A stretch of 64,000 bases of DNA, from contig NZ_JAUCGR010000003.1 of NCBI RefSeq assembly GCF_030362815.1, positions 389,663 through 453,662 of the forward strand, read 5' to 3'. The position numbers and the translations under genes are program-made. Positions 34,473 through 43,112 of this stretch are shown in pieces. The notes under the pieces were generated by a model. The model searched no databases. It saw only the letters and a list, made by a program, of their open reading frames with translations, and was not told the DNA's origin. Numbering within the stretch: position 1 is the first letter of the stretch; the number at the start of each line of letters is the position of its first letter. The DNA is from Cellulomonas edaphi. Lineage in GTDB: Bacteria > Actinomycetota > Actinomycetes > Actinomycetales > Cellulomonadaceae.

Positions 34473-37400
34473 ATGGGCAAGTCCGGCATCACTCCCATGT
34501 CCATCGAGGGCCAGGGCCGCGCGCGCGCCGTCGTCCGGCCCCGCATCCCGATGGTGCTGGGCCTGTCGCTGGTCGCGGCCACGCTCCAGGTCGCCGCCCC
34601 CACGGTCGCCGCGGCCAACCCGGCGGGGACCCACCTGGTCATCAACGAGTTCTCCGGCGGCAACGGCGCAGGAGTCTCAGCCACCGACGAGTTCGTGGAG
34701 CTCTACAACCCCACCTCCGAGACCATCACCTTCACCGGGACGATCCAGTACAAGTCCGCGACCGGGACGAGCTTCGCGTCCGTCGGCCCGGTCACCACGT
34801 TCGTGGTCGCACCGCACGGCTACTGGCTTGTCGCGGGGGCGAACTACACGGGCGCCGGCACGCCGGACTCCCGCTACACCTTCGACGCCTCCGCGTCCAC
34901 GACGGCGGGCGGCCACATCGCCCTGACCGCCGCGACGACGTCGCAGCCCGCGGGACCCGACCCGCTTCGCGTCGACCTGATCGGCTGGGGCACCGCCAAC
35001 ATGCCCGAGGGCAGCGCGGCACCGGCCCACCCCTCCGTCGGCGGGTCACTGCACCGGATCGCCGGCGTCGACACCGACAACAACAGCCGCGACTTCGTGG
35101 CGCGCGCCGGGCGGTCCCCCCGCGGCTCCGCGCAGAACGGTTCGGTGGTCATCACCAACCCGGGCGACAAGGTCTTCCCCGCCGACACCGCCATCAGCCC
35201 GATCACGCTGACCACCACCGGCGGCCTGGCGCCGATCACCTACTCGGTCACCGAAGGCTCGCTTCCCGCCGGGCTCACGCTCCAGGTCGGCGGCCAGATC
35301 AGCGGCACGCCGACCGCACCCGCCTCCGCCACGCCCGTCACCGTCCGCTCGGTCGACGGCAATGGTGACGCCACCTTCGTGACCTTCAGCATCACCGTCA
35401 CCGGAGACGTCGTCCCCGTCTCCGTCGCCGCTCCCACCGCCCAGCGACTCGCGGTCGGGACGGCCGTCACGCCGTTCGCGTTCACCGCCAGCGGCGGGAC
35501 GCCCCCGTACGCCTACGCCGTGACCTCCGGATCGCTGCCGGCCGGCCTCACGCTCGACCCGAGCACCGGAGAGGTCAGCGGCACGCCGAGCGAGGTCACC
35601 GCAGCGACCGACGTCACCGTGACGGTCACCGACTCTCTCGGTGCGACGGGTGACGCGACGACGGGCGTCGAGGTCGGGCCCGGCACGATCACGAGCGGGA
35701 CCCCTACGGTGGACGGCACCGCGCCCGTCGTCGGCGACCTGCTGACCGCGTCTCCGGGCGACTGGGCTCCCGCGTCGGTGACCCACTCCTACCAGTGGCT
35801 CGCGGACGGCCAGGAGATCGACGGCGCGGACGGCGCCTCGCTCGCCGTGACCGAGGACCTGCTCGGATCGGTGCTGAGCGTTCGCGTCACCGGCACCCGG
35901 CCCGGATACGACCCGGCGTCGCACACGTCCGCCGGCACGGCCGCGGTGGCCCGACCCGTCACCGTGTCCGGTCCCGGCAGCCAGAGCGTCGCCGTCGGCG
36001 AGGCGGTCACCCCGTTCTCGTTCGTCGCGTCCGGCGGCGTCCCGCCGTACACCTATGCCGTGGTCGACGGGACCCTGCCCGCCGGACTGGCGCTCGACGC
36101 CCGAACCGGCCAGGTCACGGGCACCCCGCAGGCGACAGCGCCCGCGGCCGACGTCACCGTCGCGGCCACCGACGCGAACGGCCGCTCCGCCTCCGCGGCA
36201 GTCTCCGTCGGAGTGGGGCCCGGCTCGCTGACCACGTCGACCCCGACGATCGACGACGCGCTCCCCGTCGTCGGCGACGTCCTGACCGCCGACGCGGGCG
36301 CCTGGGGCCCCGCGCCCGTCGAGCTCAGCTACCAGTGGCTCGCCGACGACCGCGAGCTCGAGGGCGAGACCGGCGCGAGCCTGACCGTCACCCCCGAACT
36401 CGTCGGCGCCGTGCTCAGCGTCCGGGTCACCGGCACCAAGGGCGAGCACCGGTCCGCCTCGACGGAGTCGCCCGGCACCGCGTCCGTGCGCGCCGCGGTC
36501 GACCTCTCCAGCCCCGGGACGCAGCGACTGACCGTCGGCTCGCCGATCGAGCCGGTCGTCCTGGACGCCACCGGGGGCGTCGCGCCGTACACGTACGCGG
36601 TGACCGACGGCGCCCTCCCGGACGGGCTCGAGCTCGACGCCGACTCCGGGGAGATCGCGGGCACGCCCACCACGGCGGCCGAGGCATCGACCGTGACCGT
36701 CACGGCACAGGACTCCGACGGCCACGTCGCGTCGGCGTCGTTCTCCGTCGAGGTGGCCCTGGGCGCGCTCACCACCGCGACGCCGAGCCTGAGCGACACC
36801 ACCCCGGTGGTCGGCGACGTCCTGACGGTCTCCCCCGGCGCCTGGGGACCGGCACCGGTCGCCCTGTCCTACCAGTGGCTCGCCGACGGTCAGCCGATCG
36901 CCGACCAGACCCGACCCACCCTCACCGTCACCGACGACCTGGTCGGTGCCGTGCTGTCCGCCCGGATGACCGGCACCAAGGCGCAGTACACGACCGCCTC
37001 GACCACCTCGGTGAGCACGCTCCCCGTGCTGAGCCCGGTCAGCGTGACGGCTCCCGCCCACCAGGACCTGACTGTCGGGACCACGATCACCCCGATCGCG
37101 ATCGCCGCGTCCGGCGGCGTGGCCCCGTACACGTACGCCGTGACTGACGGCATCCTGCCCGACGGCCTGCAGCTCGACGCGGACACCGGTCGGATCACGG
37201 GCACGCCCACCACGGTCACCGACGCCTCCGCCGTCACGGTCACCGTCCAGGACTCCGACGGCCACTCGGTGTCGGCCTCGTTGTCCGTCGAGGTCGCCGC
37301 CGGCACCCTCGTCACCGCGACCCCGACGCTGAACGACACGACCCCCGTCGTCGGCGACGTCCTCACCGCCTCCCCCGGCACCTGGGGACCCGGACCCGTC

Positions 37401-39470
37401 GCCCTGTCCTACCAGTGGCTCGCCGACGGTCGGCCGATCGCCGACCAGAACGGAACCACCCTGACCGTCACGGCCGACCTGGTCGGTGCCGTGCTGTCGG
37501 TCCGGGTGACCGGCACCAAGGCGCAGTACGAGTCGGCATCCGAGGTCTCGGTGAGCACGCTCGCCGTCCGGAGCGCGGTCAGCGTGACCGGCCCGGGAAC
37601 GCAGCGCCTCACCGTCGGGACGCCGGCCGGCCCGGCGGTCGTCGGTGCGACCGGCGGCGTGGCCCCCTACTCCTACGCCGTGACCGGCGGCGCCCTGCCG
37701 GCCGGCCTCGCGCTCGACCCGGCGACCGGTGAGATCGCAGGCACGCCCACCACGGCCGCCGGCGCCTCCACGGTGACCGTCACGGTGGCGGACGCGGGTG
37801 GCCGCACCGCCTCCGCGACGTTCTCGGTCGAGGTCGCCCGCGGGACGCTCACCACCACGAGGCCGACGCTGAGCGACTCGACCCCGGTGGTGGGCGACGC
37901 GCTGACCGTCACCGCGGGGAGCTGGGGGCCGGCACCGGTCTCCCTGTCCTACGAGTGGCTCGCCGACGGGCACGCCCTCGCCGGCCGCACCGGCGCGACG
38001 CTCACCGTCACGAGCGACCTCGTCGGCGCGGTCCTGTCCGCCCGCGTCACCGGCACCAAGGCGCAGTACGAGACCGCGTCGCTCACGTCGCTGGGCACGG
38101 CCGCCGTCTCGGCCGCGCCCTCGTCGGCGCAGCCGCAGAGCGTCTCGCTCACGACGCCCGCCCGCGCTCTCGTCGGTGCGCGCGTCTCCCTCGGTGCGAC
38201 CGCCACCTCGGGTCTCGCGCCGGCGCTGTCCCTGGTCAGCGGCGCGTGCACCCTGGACGCGGGCACGGCTCGGCTGACGGCGGCAACCCCGACGATGTGC
38301 GTGGTGCGGGCCGCTCAGGGCGGCAACGACCTCTGGCTGCCCGCCGCGCCCGTGGAGCGCAGCATCGTGTTCGTCGCCCCCACGGGTGACGCTTTCACGG
38401 TCGACGGCGCGTCCGCCACGGGCGCGCGCCCCCTGCTGGACGTCCTGCGCAACGACCCGGCTGCCCTCACGCTCACGGGCGTCTCCGGGGCGCGCCACGG
38501 ACGCGTGACCGTCGTCGACGCCAAGGTGCGCTACGTCCCCGCCGCCGGCTACCGGGGGACGGACTCGTTCATGTACTCCGTGCGGGACGCGGGCGGCGAC
38601 ATTGCGCGAGCCACCGCCCACATCACCGTCCGCAACGCCGAGCCGTTGCTGGCCAGCACCCGCACGACGCAGCGGGCCGGCACGTCGGTCACCGTGACCC
38701 CGGTCGCGAGCGACCCCAACGGCGACGCGCTACACCTGACGGTCACGTCCCGTCCCGCCCACGTGGGCGTGCGGCTCGTCGGCCGCCGGGTCGTGCTCAC
38801 GCCCGACTCCACGGTGTCTGGTGTCGTCGTCGTCCGGCTGGCCGTGAGCGACGGGGCCGGCGGCTCCGACACGGCGATCGTGCGGGACCTCGTCCGTCCC
38901 GTTGCCGTCTCCTCGGCGCACCGCCAGCTGACCGACCGCGGCACGCGCGTGTCGTGGGCGAAGGCACCGACCTCCGGCGCCCGCTACGAGGTCCTCGTCG
39001 ACGGGAAGCGCGCGTGCGTCACGGCCGCTTCCGCATGCACGCTCCCGAAGCCGCTCGGGCCGCGCCACGTGATCTCGGTGCGGGTGCTCGGCCGCGACCA
39101 CACCCTGTCCACCAGGACCAGGGCGCAGGCGATCGGGCGGCACAAGGTGCTCATCTCGACCCTGCACTTCCGCCCGGGGCAGTCGACCCTCACGCGCGCG
39201 CAGGAGCGGAAGCTGGCCGCCACCGTCCGGCGTCTGCACGCCCTCGGGTTCACCAGCGTCGAGCTCGCGGGCTTCACCGACTCCTCGGGCGGCAGGGAGC
39301 ACAACCGCCGCCTGACGATCCGCCGCGCCGGGGCGGTCGCCGCCCAGCTGCGGGTCCTCGGTGTCGACAGCCACCAGCTGTGGTTCGGGCCGGCACACCC
39401 CGTCGCCTCGAACAGCACCGCGGACGGGCGGGCGAAGAACCGCCGCGTGGAGATCCGCGTCCACTACTAG
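34473..39470 (+). CDS. Giant surface protein: lamin-tail domain, Ig-like repeats, OmpA-like C-terminus
   Basis: A 1665-residue exported protein. Signal segment to about residue 48; a lamin-tail (LTD) domain about 52-210 (HLVINEFSGGNGAGV...DEFVELYN); then alternating modules: six He_PIG/cadherin-like units ending PYTYAV..LP-GL-LD--TG-I-GTP and five units with VVGDVLTA..GW-PAPV-LSYQWLADG. Residues about 1220-1290 form a spacer, about 1300-1490 cadherin/Ig-like units, and about 1560-1665 an OmpA-like domain (TLHFRPGQSTLTRAQ, ELAGFTDSSGG, NRRLTIRRA, RAKNRRVEIR). OmpA domains bind peptidoglycan, so this is probably wall-attached. ATG 34473 follows GAAGAGG by 6 bases. It may act as an adhesin; inference. 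Confidence 0.8.
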   Translation: MGKSGITPMSIEGQGRARAVVRPRIPMVLGLSLVAATLQVAAPTVAAANPAGTHLVINEFSGGNGAGVSATDEFVELYNPTSETITFTGTIQYKSATGTSFASVGPVTTFVVAPHGYWLVAGANYTGAGTPDSRYTFDASASTTAGGHIALTAATTSQPAGPDPLRVDLIGWGTANMPEGSAAPAHPSVGGSLHRIAGVDTDNNSRDFVARAGRSPRGSAQNGSVVITNPGDKVFPADTAISPITLTTTGGLAPITYSVTEGSLPAGLTLQVGGQISGTPTAPASATPVTVRSVDGNGDATFVTFSITVTGDVVPVSVAAPTAQRLAVGTAVTPFAFTASGGTPPYAYAVTSGSLPAGLTLDPSTGEVSGTPSEVTAATDVTVTVTDSLGATGDATTGVEVGPGTITSGTPTVDGTAPVVGDLLTASPGDWAPASVTHSYQWLADGQEIDGADGASLAVTEDLLGSVLSVRVTGTRPGYDPASHTSAGTAAVARPVTVSGPGSQSVAVGEAVTPFSFVASGGVPPYTYAVVDGTLPAGLALDARTGQVTGTPQATAPAADVTVAATDANGRSASAAVSVGVGPGSLTTSTPTIDDALPVVGDVLTADAGAWGPAPVELSYQWLADDRELEGETGASLTVTPELVGAVLSVRVTGTKGEHRSASTESPGTASVRAAVDLSSPGTQRLTVGSPIEPVVLDATGGVAPYTYAVTDGALPDGLELDADSGEIAGTPTTAAEASTVTVTAQDSDGHVASASFSVEVALGALTTATPSLSDTTPVVGDVLTVSPGAWGPAPVALSYQWLADGQPIADQTRPTLTVTDDLVGAVLSARMTGTKAQYTTASTTSVSTLPVLSPVSVTAPAHQDLTVGTTITPIAIAASGGVAPYTYAVTDGILPDGLQLDADTGRITGTPTTVTDASAVTVTVQDSDGHSVSASLSVEVAAGTLVTATPTLNDTTPVVGDVLTASPGTWGPGPVALSYQWLADGRPIADQNGTTLTVTADLVGAVLSVRVTGTKAQYESASEVSVSTLAVRSAVSVTGPGTQRLTVGTPAGPAVVGATGGVAPYSYAVTGGALPAGLALDPATGEIAGTPTTAAGASTVTVTVADAGGRTASATFSVEVARGTLTTTRPTLSDSTPVVGDALTVTAGSWGPAPVSLSYEWLADGHALAGRTGATLTVTSDLVGAVLSARVTGTKAQYETASLTSLGTAAVSAAPSSAQPQSVSLTTPARALVGARVSLGATATSGLAPALSLVSGACTLDAGTARLTAATPTMCVVRAAQGGNDLWLPAAPVERSIVFVAPTGDAFTVDGASATGARPLLDVLRNDPAALTLTGVSGARHGRVTVVDAKVRYVPAAGYRGTDSFMYSVRDAGGDIARATAHITVRNAEPLLASTRTTQRAGTSVTVTPVASDPNGDALHLTVTSRPAHVGVRLVGRRVVLTPDSTVSGVVVVRLAVSDGAGGSDTAIVRDLVRPVAVSSAHRQLTDRGTRVSWAKAPTSGARYEVLVDGKRACVTAASACTLPKPLGPRHVISVRVLGRDHTLSTRTRAQAIGRHKVLISTLHFRPGQSTLTRAQERKLAATVRRLHALGFTSVELAGFTDSSGGREHNRRLTIRRAGAVAAQLRVLGVDSHQLWFGPAHPVASNSTADGRAKNRRVEIRVHY
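35690..38110 (+). repeat. In-frame tandem repeats of about 540 bp in giant surface-protein gene
   Basis: Repeats of about 180 codons, each a He_PIG-like unit plus a QWLADG unit, recur about four and a half times. Adjacent copies (for example around 36850 and 37390) are almost identical over more than 100 bases. They explain long open frames on the opposite strand, which are not genes. Confidence 0.85.
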
Positions 39471-39492
39471 GACCGGATCGCCTGTCCTGCTC

Positions 39493-39527
39493 GCGAGCCT
39501 CGTCCGACGTCGTCGGGCGGGGTTCGC
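39493..39527 (+). terminator. Hairpin after giant surface-protein gene
   Basis: Seventeen-base arms (39493-39509 and 39511-39527) pair with three G-U/non-Watson-Crick positions in plus-strand RNA, 22 bases past the stop. The innermost pairs would open to form a loop. Confidence 0.5.
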
Positions 39528-39634
39528 GGGCTCTCAGCTGCCCCGGGGCAACAGCCGCCGTGGCGCCGACGAAGGACTTTCACGATGCGCAGCCGAGTCC
39601 CGTGGCGGTCGCGCCTGAGGCTTTGCCCGGCCAG

Positions 39635-40126
39635 TCAGCCCGCGGCCGGTCCGTTGGCGGGATGAAGGGGATCGCCCACGGTGGTCACCACCGCGACGCC
39701 GCCCGCTTGCTCGACATTGCGCCGGACTCGTTGTGCGCTGGCCCTGCTGAGGTGGGTCGCGATCGTCGCCGGCGTGTTCTCCGCCATCGAGGTCGCCTCC
39801 TCCAGCGTGACGCCGGTGGCGTGGCGTATCGCCAGGGGAAGTTCGAACCCCAGGTCCCTGACGGCGTGGAGCTCGACGGCGCAGTCGCCGGGTTGGGTGT
39901 AGCTCGCATGCGGGGCAGACCGCGGCTTGGTCCCGGTCACGATGTACCGCCACCAGTTCAGCGGGCGCGCGGGCAGGCTGGTGTAGGTCACGAAGATCCC
40001 TACGGCCATGAGCAGGTCGCTGCCTACGGGGGGCATCGTCAGCAGGGTTCCGGCGCTCACCCCGGCAACCCGCGGCAGGGCTCGCCTGATCGCGGACATG
40101 ACGCGCACCACGGGAATGGTCGTCAC
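39635..40126 (-). CDS. Membrane protein with ribosomal L7/L12 C-terminal-like domain
   Basis: A 163-residue protein if begun at GTG 40126 (ATG 40099 is the alternative; neither has a clear ribosome site). One hydrophobic helix (about residues 25-52) precedes a soluble region, DLGFELPLAIRHATGVTLEE ... AQRVRRNVEQAGGVAVV, which follows the L7/L12 C-terminal pattern (I-x-x-x-TGLGLKEA ... A--IK--LE-AGA-VEV). Proteins with this domain outside the ribosome are small and uncharacterised. It would place an L7/L12-like fold at the membrane. Neighbours (surface protein, xylanase) give no hint. Confidence 0.6.
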   Translation of the reverse strand: MTTIPVVRVMSAIRRALPRVAGVSAGTLLTMPPVGSDLLMAVGIFVTYTSLPARPLNWWRYIVTGTKPRSAPHASYTQPGDCAVELHAVRDLGFELPLAIRHATGVTLEEATSMAENTPATIATHLSRASAQRVRRNVEQAGGVAVVTTVGDPLHPANGPAAG

Positions 40127-40241
40127 AGCAGCTCAGGCTCACTTCCGGGGTGGTGCGTGCGTTCTTGCCTCGCGCATGGTCGCAGACGCGGGCTCGAACG
40201 GAGCACCACGACGCGCGCTCCCCGATGTGGTCCCCGTCTCC

Positions 40242-40261
40242 GATCTATAACGTTATCGATC
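40242..40261 (+). promoter_or_regulatory. Operator palindrome over xylanase promoter
   Basis: GATCTATAAC/GTTATCGATC is a 20-base near-palindrome with 9 of 10 pairs matching and a perfect ATAACGTTAT core, 42 bases before the GH10 start. TATAAC inside it is a likely -10, so bound repressor would cover the promoter. The pattern fits LacI-type regulators. Confidence 0.7.
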
Positions 40262-40302
40262 CATGGCAGGCTGTGCCGGTCCGACTGTCGAAGGAGCCAC
40301 TC

Positions 40303-41583
40303 GTGCACGCCAGCCACCTCACCGCCGACCCCGCGCTGACCCACCGCCGCGCGAGCCGCGTCGTGCGGGTGCTTGGCCCCGACGGCCGCCCGCTCCCGGA
40401 CGCGGACGTCGTCGTGGAGCAGACGCAGCACGCGTTCGGGTTCGGATGCACCGGTTTCGACTTCGTCGCCCTGGCGAACGGCGAGGCGGACACCGCCGAG
40501 CCCCCGCCGTTCGGCGGTGCGACGCCGTCGTCCGCCGCGCAGCTCGCCGACCTCTGGCTCGGGCTGTTCGACACCGCCACGCTGCCGTTCTACTGGGGCG
40601 GCTTCGAGCCGGTGCGCGGCCGACCGGACACCGCCCGCCTGCGCGCGGCGGCGCAGTGGTTCGCCGCGCGAGGCGTGCGGCTCAAGGGCCACCCGCTCGT
40701 CTGGCACACGGTCCAGCCCTCGTGGCTCCTGGACCTGTCCGTCGACGAGGTCGAGGCGGTGCAGCGCGCCCGCATCCGGCGCGAGGTCGGCGACTTCGCC
40801 GGCCTCATCGACACGTGGGACGCGATCAACGAGGTCGTGATCATGCCGGTGTTCGACAAGGAGGACAACGGGATCACGCGCCTCGCCTGGGTCCGCGGCC
40901 GCGTCGCGATGATCCGCATGGCGTTCGACGAGGCGCGAGCCACCAACCCCCGCGCGACGCTGCTGCTCAACGACTTCGACATGTCGAGCGCGTACGAGTG
41001 CCTGATCGAGGCCGTCCTCGAGGCCGGCATCCCCGTCGACGGCCTCGGCCTGCAGAGCCACATGCACCAGGGCTACTGGGGCGAGGAGCGCACGCTGCGA
41101 ACCCTCGAGCGCTTCTCGCGCTTCGGCCCGCCGCTGCACCTGACCGAGACGACGCTCCTCTCGGGCGAGATCATGCCCGCCGACATCGACGACCTCAACG
41201 ACTACGTCGTCGACACCTGGCCCTCGACCCCTGAGGGCGAGGAGCGGCAGGCCGACGAGCTCGTGCGTCACTACCGCACGCTCCTCTCGCACCCCGCGGT
41301 CGTCTCCACCACCTACTGGGGGCTGCCGGACGAGGGCGCGTGGCTCGGCGCTCCCGCCGGCCTGGTGCGCCGCGACGGCACGCCGAAGCCCGCCTACGAC
41401 GCGTTGCGTGCCCTGGTGCGCGGCGAGTGGTGGCTCGCGCCGACGACGGTGCGGACGGACTCCGGCGGCTGCCTGTCCGTGGAGGGGTTCCACGGCGAGT
41501 ACACCGTGCGCGCGGGCGGGGCTGCGGCGGGGTTCACGCTGGACGCCGCGTCGGCCGACGTCGTGGACGTGCGGCTGGTCTGA
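40303..41583 (+). CDS. Intracellular GH10 endo-beta-1,4-xylanase
   Basis: A 426-residue GH10 protein without signal peptide or CBM, so it should work in the cytoplasm on imported xylo-oligosaccharides. An N-terminal strand region (about 14-55, RVVRVLGPDGRPLPDADVVV) precedes the barrel with LPFYWGGFEPVRGRPD, LKGHPLVWHTVQPSW, TWDAINEVV (Glu177 acid/base), LLNDFDMSSA, GLGLQSHMHQGYW and LHLTETTLL (Glu282 nucleophile). All catalytic residues are present. GTG 40303 follows AAGGAG by 6 bases. It is monocistronic under a palindromic operator; no transporter is adjacent. Confidence 0.9.
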   Translation: MHASHLTADPALTHRRASRVVRVLGPDGRPLPDADVVVEQTQHAFGFGCTGFDFVALANGEADTAEPPPFGGATPSSAAQLADLWLGLFDTATLPFYWGGFEPVRGRPDTARLRAAAQWFAARGVRLKGHPLVWHTVQPSWLLDLSVDEVEAVQRARIRREVGDFAGLIDTWDAINEVVIMPVFDKEDNGITRLAWVRGRVAMIRMAFDEARATNPRATLLLNDFDMSSAYECLIEAVLEAGIPVDGLGLQSHMHQGYWGEERTLRTLERFSRFGPPLHLTETTLLSGEIMPADIDDLNDYVVDTWPSTPEGEERQADELVRHYRTLLSHPAVVSTTYWGLPDEGAWLGAPAGLVRRDGTPKPAYDALRALVRGEWWLAPTTVRTDSGGCLSVEGFHGEYTVRAGGAAAGFTLDAASADVVDVRLV

Positions 41584-41690
41584 CACCAACCGATTCACAC
41601 CAGCTCTCGGGCGGCGGGCCCGGCGCTCCACACGTTGGTGTGCGCCTGGGACTGGGAAGACCTGGGGAGTCGTTACGCTTCCGCAGGTAG

Positions 41691-41763
41691 GGGCCTCTAG
41701 CTCAATTGGCAGAGCAGCGGACTTTTAATCCGCGGGTTGTGGGTTCGATCCCCACGGGGCCCA
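41691..41763 (+). tRNA. tRNA-Lys (anticodon TTT)
   Basis: A complete cloverleaf: acceptor GGGCCTC pairs with GGGGCCC (one G-U), D arm AGCTCAATTGGCAGAGC, anticodon stem GCGGA/TCCGC with loop CTTTTAA, and T arm GTGGG TTCGATC CCCAC. Discriminator A. CCA is not cleanly encoded (CCCA follows). Confidence 0.95.
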
Positions 41764-41841
41764 CCCACCCACCGCACAGCGACGCCCGGGCACCCCTCCG
41801 CCTGGCTGACTACCCTGGCGTTCGACCAAAGGGGTTGAGAC

Positions 41842-42603
41842 ATGGTGCTGATCGGTGCCCACCTGCGCGGCGACGACCCGGTGGCGTTCGCCGCCGAGGT
41901 CGACGCTCAGTGCGTCCAGCTGTTCCTCGCGGACCCGCAGGGGTGGAAGAAGCCGGTGCCGCGCGCGGACTCCGACGCGATCGTGGCGAGCGGGCTGGGC
42001 GTGTACGCGCACGCGCCGTACCTGGTCAACGTGGCGTCGACGAACAACCGCATCCGCATCCCGAGCCGGAACATGATCACGCAGCACGCCGCGGCGGCGG
42101 CCGCGCTGGGCGGGCGCGGGCTCATCGTGCACGGTGGCCACGTGGGCGACGGCGACGACATCGCGGTGGGCGTCGACAACTGGCGCAAGACCTTCGAGCG
42201 CGCGACGTTCCCCGTCCCGGTGCTCGTGGAGAACACCGCCGGCGGCGAGAACGCGTGCGCTCGCTCGCTCGACCGCATCGCGCAGCTGTGGGAGGCGATC
42301 GGGAGCTACGACGTCGGCTTCTGCCTCGACACGTGCCACGCCTGGGCCGCCGGGCTGGACCTGGAGACCGTGGTCGACGACGTGCGCGCGATCACCGGCC
42401 GCATCGACCTCGTGCACGCCAACAGCTCCCGGGACGAGGCCGGGTCCAGCCGCGACCGGCACGCCGGGTTCGCTCGCGGGACGATCCCGCCCGAGCTGAT
42501 CGCGCACGTCGTGCGGGAGGCCGGCTGCGACGCCGTCGTCGAGACCCCGGCGGAGGGTCAGGCGGAGGACATCGCGTTCCTGCGCGCGGCACTGGCTGGC
42601 TGA
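41842..42603 (+). CDS. nfo: Deoxyribonuclease IV (AP endonuclease)
   Basis: A 253-residue endonuclease IV. The zinc ligands appear in the family order: GAHLR near the start, VYAHAPYL, LIVHGGHVGDG, VLVENTAGG (Glu), GFCLDTCHAW (Asp and His), LVHANSSRDEAGSS...RHAGF and a C-terminal VVETP. It cuts the backbone at abasic sites in base-excision repair. ATG 41842 is preceded by AAGGGGTTGA, and TACCCT about 30 bases upstream is a likely -10. It directly follows tRNA-Lys with its own promoter. Confidence 0.92.
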   Translation: MVLIGAHLRGDDPVAFAAEVDAQCVQLFLADPQGWKKPVPRADSDAIVASGLGVYAHAPYLVNVASTNNRIRIPSRNMITQHAAAAAALGGRGLIVHGGHVGDGDDIAVGVDNWRKTFERATFPVPVLVENTAGGENACARSLDRIAQLWEAIGSYDVGFCLDTCHAWAAGLDLETVVDDVRAITGRIDLVHANSSRDEAGSSRDRHAGFARGTIPPELIAHVVREAGCDAVVETPAEGQAEDIAFLRAALAG

Positions 42604-42674
42604 GCGACGGCGTCGCCCGCGCTCGCGCGCGACCGCCGCGGTACGCTCCCGAGACCGACCAGGTGGGGAGTGAC

Positions 42675-43112
42675 GTGGCTGAGAAGCGCAAGACCATGAG
42701 CGACCGGATCCGCGCGTTCGACATCGGATCGTCGACGGCAGACGCCCTGGCGAAGGGCATCGACAAGCTGCCCGTGAGCGCGCAGACGCAGGCGACGCTG
42801 AAGTCCAAAGCCTCGCCCGTCGTCGCCGGCGCCGCGGCGGGCGCCGTGACGTTCGCGACGGCGGCGGTCGACGCCGGGACCCGGGCGTTCGACGCGTCGA
42901 AGGTGGGCGCCCGCGCCGCGCGGCCGGACGAGCCCCGCCTGCTCGACACCTCCGAGAGCACCGCGGACGAGGCACCTGCTGACCAGGCGGACGTGCTCGA
43001 CCTCGACGGCTCCGTGCCCGACAAGCTCGACCGGCTGGTGAGGCTGCACGAGGCCGGCGTCCTGGACGACGAGGAGTTCGCCGCCGCGAAGCGGCAGACG
43101 CTCGGCCTCTGA
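42675..43112 (+). CDS. Small protein with C-terminal SHOCT domain
   Basis: A 145-residue protein. A basic N-terminus, an Ala/Gly-rich middle with one weak hydrophobic helix (about 55-75), an acidic linker and a C-terminal SHOCT motif (DKLDRLVRLHEAGVLDDEEF, then AAAKRQ). SHOCT domains are short oligomerisation or interaction modules, often at the end of membrane or phage-type proteins. GTG 42675 follows GGGGAG. The TPR gene begins immediately after its stop, so the two are probably cotranscribed; joint function unknown. Confidence 0.72.
   Translation: MAEKRKTMSDRIRAFDIGSSTADALAKGIDKLPVSAQTQATLKSKASPVVAGAAAGAVTFATAAVDAGTRAFDASKVGARAARPDEPRLLDTSESTADEAPADQADVLDLDGSVPDKLDRLVRLHEAGVLDDEEFAAAKRQTLGL

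Noticed and set aside
35046..38621. A 1191-residue open frame on the minus strand
   Set aside because: It lies fully opposite the repeat region of the giant surface-protein gene; its composition (Arg/Gly/Asp-rich, no domain) is what GC-rich antisense repeats produce.
39681..39902. Plus-strand small frame opposite the L7/L12-like gene
   Set aside because: No domain or ribosome site, whereas the minus strand encodes an L7/L12-like pattern.
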